Part shown: positions 5,023-5,718 of the stretch, in pieces
How positions within the stretch are numbered: position 1 is the first letter of the stretch
Layout of the letters: every line of letters starts with the position of its first letter
Origin: Candidatus Latescibacteria bacterium 4484_107
GTDB lineage: Bacteria; Latescibacterota; 4484-107
Direction of reading: 5' to 3'
Assembly (NCBI GenBank): GCA_002059205.1
Contig: MVCQ01000114.1
Location: 1-5,718, forward strand
Length of the DNA stretch: 5,718 nt
The notes under the pieces: model-generated
Told to the model about the DNA's origin: nothing
Database searches by the model: none
Seen by the model: the letters and a program-made list of their open reading frames with translations, nothing else
Translations under genes and position numbers: made by a program

Positions 5023-5718
5023 ATGACACAATGTGAAGCAGCAAAACACGGTACGATCACGCCTCAGCTCAAGCAAATCGCAAAAGAGGAAGGCCTATCT
5101 GAAGACGAGTTGTTACAGCTCGTGGCCACCGGAAGGGTGGTGATTCCGGCCAATATCCACTCCGAACTGGAGAAGCCGTGCGGCATTGGAAAAGGGCTGA
5201 AAGTCAAGGTGAATGCCAATTTGGGCACTTCTCCGGATTATCCTTCTCGAGAGGAGGAACTCAAAAAATTGCAGGCGGCTTTGGATGCACGGGCGGATAC
5301 GGTGATGGATCTGAGCACGGGCGGCGATCTGACCGCGATCCGAAAGGCGATTCGCGCGCATTGCTCCGTGCCGCTTGGGACCGTGCCCATCTACGAGGCC
5401 GCAAAACGCTCCAGGGAGGAGGGAGATGGTCTTATTCGGATGGATCCGGAGCTTTTGTTTGAGACCATTGCGCGTCATGGGGAGCAAGGCGTGGATTTCG
5501 TCACCGTGCATTGCGGCGTGACGTGGGGCGCTGTGGAGCAATTGAAAAAGCAGGGACGCCTGATGGACATCGTGAGCCGGGGAGGAGCCTTCATTGCGGC
5601 CTGGATGCTGGCCAACGAGCGCGAAAATCCGCTGTACGAACAGTACGATCGGTTGCTTGAACTGGCCCTCCATTACGATATGACTTTGAGTCTGGGCGAC
5701 GGCTTGCGTCCCGGGTGC
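5023..5718 (+). CDS. ThiC-family enzyme, N-terminal part: HMP-P synthase or 5-hydroxybenzimidazole synthase
   Basis: The first 232 residues of a ThiC-superfamily radical-SAM enzyme, cut by the window edge; family members of the short form are about 430 residues. ThiC turns aminoimidazole ribotide into the thiamine pyrimidine HMP-P, while the paralogue BzaF makes 5-hydroxybenzimidazole for the lower ligand of cobamides from the same substrate. Family signatures seen are MTQCEAAKHGTITPQ (1-15), VIPANIH (40-46), IGKGLKVKVNANLGTS (55-70), ADTVMDLSTGGDL (91-103), VPLGTVPIYEA (116-126), GVDFVTVHCGVT (156-167), IVSRGGAF (183-190), ENPLYEQYDRLLE (201-213) and SLGDGLRPG (223-231). The C-terminal CX2CX4C cluster motif lies outside the window. 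It lacks the long N-terminal extension of many aerobic ThiC proteins. AAGGA (5006-5010) is 12 bases before the ATG. No TPP riboswitch fits the 53-base gap. Family call is secure; the choice between the two activities is open. Confidence 0.9.
   Translation, partial: MTQCEAAKHGTITPQLKQIAKEEGLSEDELLQLVATGRVVIPANIHSELEKPCGIGKGLKVKVNANLGTSPDYPSREEELKKLQAALDARADTVMDLSTGGDLTAIRKAIRAHCSVPLGTVPIYEAAKRSREEGDGLIRMDPELLFETIARHGEQGVDFVTVHCGVTWGAVEQLKKQGRLMDIVSRGGAFIAAWMLANERENPLYEQYDRLLELALHYDMTLSLGDGLRPGC

Overview
The window (5,718 bases, moderately GC-rich) reads as bacterial chromosome. A c-type multihaem cytochrome, a radical-SAM enzyme, a short-form ThiC-family enzyme and a PIN-domain toxin-antitoxin pair suggest a bacterium with anaerobic or respiratory metabolism, such as a Nitrospirota, NC10 or deltaproteobacterial-type lineage. 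The phylum cannot be fixed from this sequence alone.

Layout. Positions 1-964 (minus strand) hold a multihaem cytochrome c that runs off the left edge. It is interrupted by a one-base frameshift in a run of eight G. Positions 1047-1967 (minus) hold a radical-SAM protein with a C-terminal winged-helix domain, 82 bases upstream of the cytochrome and probably co-transcribed with it. Positions 1968-2606 have no supported gene but contain a striking control region. Three identical 14-base palindromes (CTTGACAGGTCAAG) sit between two divergent sigma70-type promoters. The -35 boxes of these promoters appear to be degenerate end copies of the same repeat, and the whole is nearly symmetric about the middle palindrome. 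A further promoter lies at 2363-2391.

Positions 2607-3259 (plus) carry an overlapping antitoxin/PIN toxin pair. Positions 3260-3466 have no gene but hold a perfect 13-bp hairpin just before the next gene. Positions 3467-4969 (plus) encode a Wzx-like polytopic membrane flippase whose 3' end runs into a degenerate seven-base tandem repeat. From 5023 to the right edge lies the first half of a ThiC-family enzyme, either phosphomethylpyrimidine synthase or 5-hydroxybenzimidazole synthase.

How it fits together. The leftward unit (radical SAM, then cytochrome) has a consensus promoter directly beside the palindrome array and is likely controlled by whatever binds it. The array could also control rightward transcription toward the toxin-antitoxin operon. 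The flippase and ThiC genes are not obviously related to the rest or to each other, so the window looks like a mosaic of short units. The points most worth following up are the symmetric operator/promoter region and the homopolymer frameshift in the cytochrome.
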